A stretch of DNA of 64,000 nt, taken from positions 124,001 to 188,000 of the forward strand of contig JAKLJP010000002.1 of assembly GCA_023151115.1 (NCBI GenBank), read 5' to 3'. Numbering within the stretch: position 1 is the stretch's first letter; each line of letters opens with the position of its first letter. The stretch is from Anaerolineae bacterium (GTDB lineage: Bacteria > Chloroflexota > Anaerolineae > 4572-78 > J111). The position numbers and the translations under genes were made by a program. The notes under the pieces were generated by a model. The model had not been told where the DNA came from. It ran no database searches and saw only the letters and a list, made by a program, of their open reading frames with translations. Shown piece by piece: positions 61,742 to 64,000 of the stretch.

Positions 61742-62476
61742 TTATCGGCCCAAATAAGCCTGCCGCACCTGTGCGTTATGGAGCAAATTTTTAGCCAGAT
61801 CGGCCAGCACCAGCCGACCCGTTTGCAGCACGTAGCCCCGGTCGGCGATGGAGAGGGCCATATTGGCGTTTTGCTCTACCATAAAAATAGCGACTCCTTG
61901 CCGGTTGATTTGCTGAATAAGCCGGAAACTGCTTTCCACCAGCGCCGGGGCCAACCCCATCGAAGGTTCGTCCAGCAGCAGCAGCTTCGGACGAGCCATC
62001 AGCGCCCGACCCAGCGCCAGCATTTGTTGTTCGCCTCCGCTGAGGGCGCCGCCCAGTTGCCGCAAGCGGTCTTTAAGCCGGGGAAACAGTTCGAGCACCC
62101 GCTCCAGGTCTACCTTGATTTCGTTACGATTCCGGCGCAGATAGGCCCCCATCAGCAAGTTCTCATACACACTCATCTCCCCAAAGATGCGCCGGTTCTC
62201 CGGCACTACGGCGATGCCCCGCTCGATACGATAAGCGGTGGGGTAATCCCGGATCATTTCCCCGGCAAACTCCACCGAACCACTATCCGGTCTAACGATC
62301 CCCAAGATAGTCTTCAAGGTGGTGGATTTGCCAGAGGCGTTTCCCCCCAGCAAACAAACCATCTCAGCGGGGTAAATCTCCAAACTGACATCCTGGAGGA
62401 TAGGGATAGGGCCGTAGAAGGTGTTGATGTTGACCAGACGGAGAAGGGGAGATTGGAGATTGGTAATTTTTCCCAT
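61742..62476 (-). CDS. livF: branched-chain amino-acid-type ABC transporter ATPase
   Basis: A 244-residue ATP-binding subunit. Walker A LLGGNASGKSTT (with an unusual NAS in place of NGA), ABC signature LSGGEQQMLALGRALMARP, Walker B LLLLDEPSMGLAP and H-loop VEQN are present. The LivF-type C-terminus IADRGYVLQTGRLVL is clear. The first ten residues (GKITNLQSPL) are encoded by an AATCTCC heptamer tract and precede the normal start LRLVNINTFYG. It works with LivG and the permease upstream; substrates may also be amides or urea. Confidence 0.92.
   Translation of the reverse strand: MGKITNLQSPLLRLVNINTFYGPIPILQDVSLEIYPAEMVCLLGGNASGKSTTLKTILGIVRPDSGSVEFAGEMIRDYPTAYRIERGIAVVPENRRIFGEMSVYENLLMGAYLRRNRNEIKVDLERVLELFPRLKDRLRQLGGALSGGEQQMLALGRALMARPKLLLLDEPSMGLAPALVESSFRLIQQINRQGVAIFMVEQNANMALSIADRGYVLQTGRLVLADLAKNLLHNAQVRQAYLGR
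62449..62465. repeat. GAGATTG tandem at the livF start
   Basis: Two GAGATTG heptamers (AATCTCC on the coding strand) form the first codons of livF, extending the protein by about ten residues. Confidence 0.65.
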
Positions 62477-62544
62477 TTATCTATACCTCATTAGTCCATA
62501 GGACGTGATACGGACTCATAAAATTTCTGCCACCACCTTCTGCG

Positions 62545-62565
62545 CCTCACGCTTCACGTTTCACT
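62545..62565. repeat. CCTCACG heptamer tandem at the livG end
   Basis: Three units (CCTCACG, CTTCACG, TTTCACT) run into the livG stop codon. Confidence 0.6.
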
Positions 62566-63349
62566 TGGCCCAATGTTCCCGCTTGCGCCCCAGGTAAGCT
62601 TCAATCACTTGTTCGTTCGCCACCACCTCCTGGTAGCGACCCTCGGCGATCTTTTGGCCGTAATCCAGGGCGATCACTCGATCGGAAATAGCCTCGACAA
62701 CGCTCATATCGTGTTCGATCAGCAGGATGCTGTACCTACCCTGGTCGCGCAGTTGGCCGATGAGGTGGGTGATTTCCTGCGTCTCTTGGGGGTTCATCCC
62801 CGCCGCCGGCTCGTCGAGGAGCAGCAGCCGGGGCCGGGTTGCCATCGCCCTGGCAATCTCCAGCCGCCGGCGATTAGCATAGGACAGGCTGTAGGCCGGT
62901 TGATCAAAGCGATAGCCGACCAACCGCTCCCCAAAAAAGGCTAGAGTTTCCTCGGCCAGCGCCCGGATGCCGGCCTCTTCACGCCGCCAGGCCGGGGTGC
63001 GGAGCATGATGCCGAGCAGTCCGGCCCTGGTATGGACATAAGCCGCGGCCATCACATTCTCGATGACGCTCATATTCAAAAACAATCGCAAGGTCTGGAA
63101 AGTGCGGGCGATGCCCCGGCGGGTAATCTGGTGGGGTGACAGACCGAGGAGAGAACAGTCCTGGAAACAAATGTCGCCCATATCCGGCTGATTGATGCCG
63201 CTGATCAGGTTCAATACCGTTGACTTGCCGGCCCCGTTCGGCCCAATCAGGCTGAGAATTTCGCCCTCGTTAAGCACGAATGACAAATTGTTGACCACCT
63301 GCAGACCGCCAAAAGATTTATTGAGTTGTTTGACTTCAAGCAGCGCCAT
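62561..63349 (-). CDS. livG: branched-chain amino-acid-type ABC transporter ATPase
   Basis: A 262-residue ATP-binding subunit with Walker A LIGPNGAGKSTVLNLI, a diverged signature LSYANRRRLEIARAMATRP typical of LivG, Walker B LLLLDEPAAGMNP and H-loop IEHDMSVV. The C-terminal extension YQEVVANEQVIEAYLG is also LivG-like. The next gene upstream ends 2 bp before its start, so the operon order is livM, livG, livF. Confidence 0.94.
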   Translation of the reverse strand: MALLEVKQLNKSFGGLQVVNNLSFVLNEGEILSLIGPNGAGKSTVLNLISGINQPDMGDICFQDCSLLGLSPHQITRRGIARTFQTLRLFLNMSVIENVMAAAYVHTRAGLLGIMLRTPAWRREEAGIRALAEETLAFFGERLVGYRFDQPAYSLSYANRRRLEIARAMATRPRLLLLDEPAAGMNPQETQEITHLIGQLRDQGRYSILLIEHDMSVVEAISDRVIALDYGQKIAEGRYQEVVANEQVIEAYLGRKREHWAK

Positions 63350-63351
63350 TT

Positions 63352-64000
63352 TTACACCACCCTGACCTGAGGTTTACCCAGCATCCCTTGAGGCCGGGTA
63401 ATCATTAAGATGATTAACGTCGCGCCAACAACGAGAAGGCGTGTAACCGCCGGCTCGCCGGCCAGCCGGGTTTCCCAGGCAAAAACCGCCAGATAGATCG
63501 CCAGACTCAGCAAAATCCAGCGTACCGATTTTTTCAACCACAGGCTTAACCATAGCAGCAACATGGCCAGACCGATAGCGATGTTCCCGACGAGTTTGAA
63601 GTCGGCCGGAATAACCAGCCAGCTTTGCGCCCATTGATTGAAGAAAGAACCGGCGGCCGGGGGAATGCCGCTGTCAAAACCGGGCCAGAACCAGTTGACC
63701 CCCAGGTTCAGCATAACTCCACCCAGCAGCGTCCCGCTGAGGATGGCCGCCAGCCGTGGCGAGACTTTCAGCCAGCGGACCAGCGCCAGCAAACCGCCCC
63801 CATAAAAAAGGAAACCGGCCACCTCGACGCTGCGTAAAACCTCCGGCAGGACAGTGAAAACTAACGCGCCTATCATTGCGCCGGGCAGGCTGCCCAGACC
63901 GCCCAGAATGAGCATGGCATACAGGTTAATCAGGCTGAGCGCGTCGTAACGGCCAGGGACCACATTTCCCTGCCAGGCGGCGAAAACTGCGCCAACCAGG
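63352..64000 (-). CDS. livM: ABC transporter permease of LivM type, 5' end outside the window
   Basis: The C-terminal part of a multi-pass inner-membrane permease; the frame is open to the right edge. The family mark LINLYAMLILGGLGSLPGAMIG (permease loop that docks to the ATPases) starts near 63945. Five further hydrophobic helices follow, with about 60 extra residues before the end (ITRPQGMLGKPQVRVV) compared with short LivM proteins. A periplasmic binding protein and LivH would be expected beyond the edge. Confidence 0.88.
   Translation of the reverse strand, partial: LVGAVFAAWQGNVVPGRYDALSLINLYAMLILGGLGSLPGAMIGALVFTVLPEVLRSVEVAGFLFYGGGLLALVRWLKVSPRLAAILSGTLLGGVMLNLGVNWFWPGFDSGIPPAAGSFFNQWAQSWLVIPADFKLVGNIAIGLAMLLLWLSLWLKKSVRWILLSLAIYLAVFAWETRLAGEPAVTRLLVVGATLIILMITRPQGMLGKPQVRVV

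Overview
This window comes from a GC-rich bacterium, most likely a member of the Chloroflexota (Anaerolineae-like). That is an inference from style, since no rRNA or tRNA gene is present. The pointers are giant TPR/STAND proteins, paired Ser/Thr kinase domains, BTAD-type regulators of more than 1400 residues, LysM plus Gmad2-like secreted proteins, and many short intergenic hairpin repeats.

Layout. 1-8.2 kb: two amidohydrolases, a luciferase-like flavin oxidoreductase, a GAF-containing histidine kinase with a small membrane protein, and a DeoR / amidohydrolase / PfkB-kinase group. 8.3-16 kb: an isochorismatase-like / kinase-like / tyrosine-phosphatase fusion, a LysM protein, a HEAT-repeat protein, haem genes hemB and hemL, and a universal stress protein. 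16-34 kb: a signalling block with a membrane-anchored STAND ATPase, an unrecognised 826-residue protein, a two-kinase protein, two small reverse-strand enzymes and a 2606-residue STAND-TPR protein. 34-43 kb: housekeeping, with phospholipid genes (methyltransferase, pssA, psd), ribosomal proteins L21, L27 and an extended L31, thymidine kinase, an HtrA-like protease, a zinc metallopeptidase and aconitase.

43-62 kb is the most unusual part. Two BTAD (SARP-like) regulators, one short and one carrying an alpha/beta-hydrolase domain, are each transcribed away from a promoter of a particular design: four heptads with consensus near GNNRCGN, starts spaced 12, 12 and 11 bp, then exactly 8 bp to a -10 box. 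The same geometry occurs at five + strand promoters (-10 boxes at 43605, 45609, 49762, 54632 and 57444; the last has three heptads), with a weaker candidate on the minus strand at 45456-45499. This matches the known layout of SARP target promoters and predicts a local regulon. Its members would be a truncated LmbE-type deacetylase, small coiled-coil proteins, two FAD oxidoreductases, a phosphosulfolactate synthase (ComA-like) and a carboxymuconolactone-decarboxylase-like protein. An aspartase/fumarase-superfamily lyase and a D-cysteine-desulfhydrase-like PLP enzyme follow from their own sigma70-type promoter. ComA plus these two families is the gene set reported for bacterial coenzyme M synthesis in Xanthobacter, so a sulfonate pathway (coenzyme M, cysteate or similar) is proposed. 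61.7-64 kb holds a branched-chain amino-acid-type ABC transporter on the reverse strand.

A second theme is repeats. Tandem 7- or 8-bp words, usually as two inverted arms, fill many spacers. The same word families also sit in frame inside genes: the kinase, the giant TPR protein, the large regulator and livF. A separate family of longer hairpins has GTCATTGCGAG- or GTCATTTCGAG-like ends.
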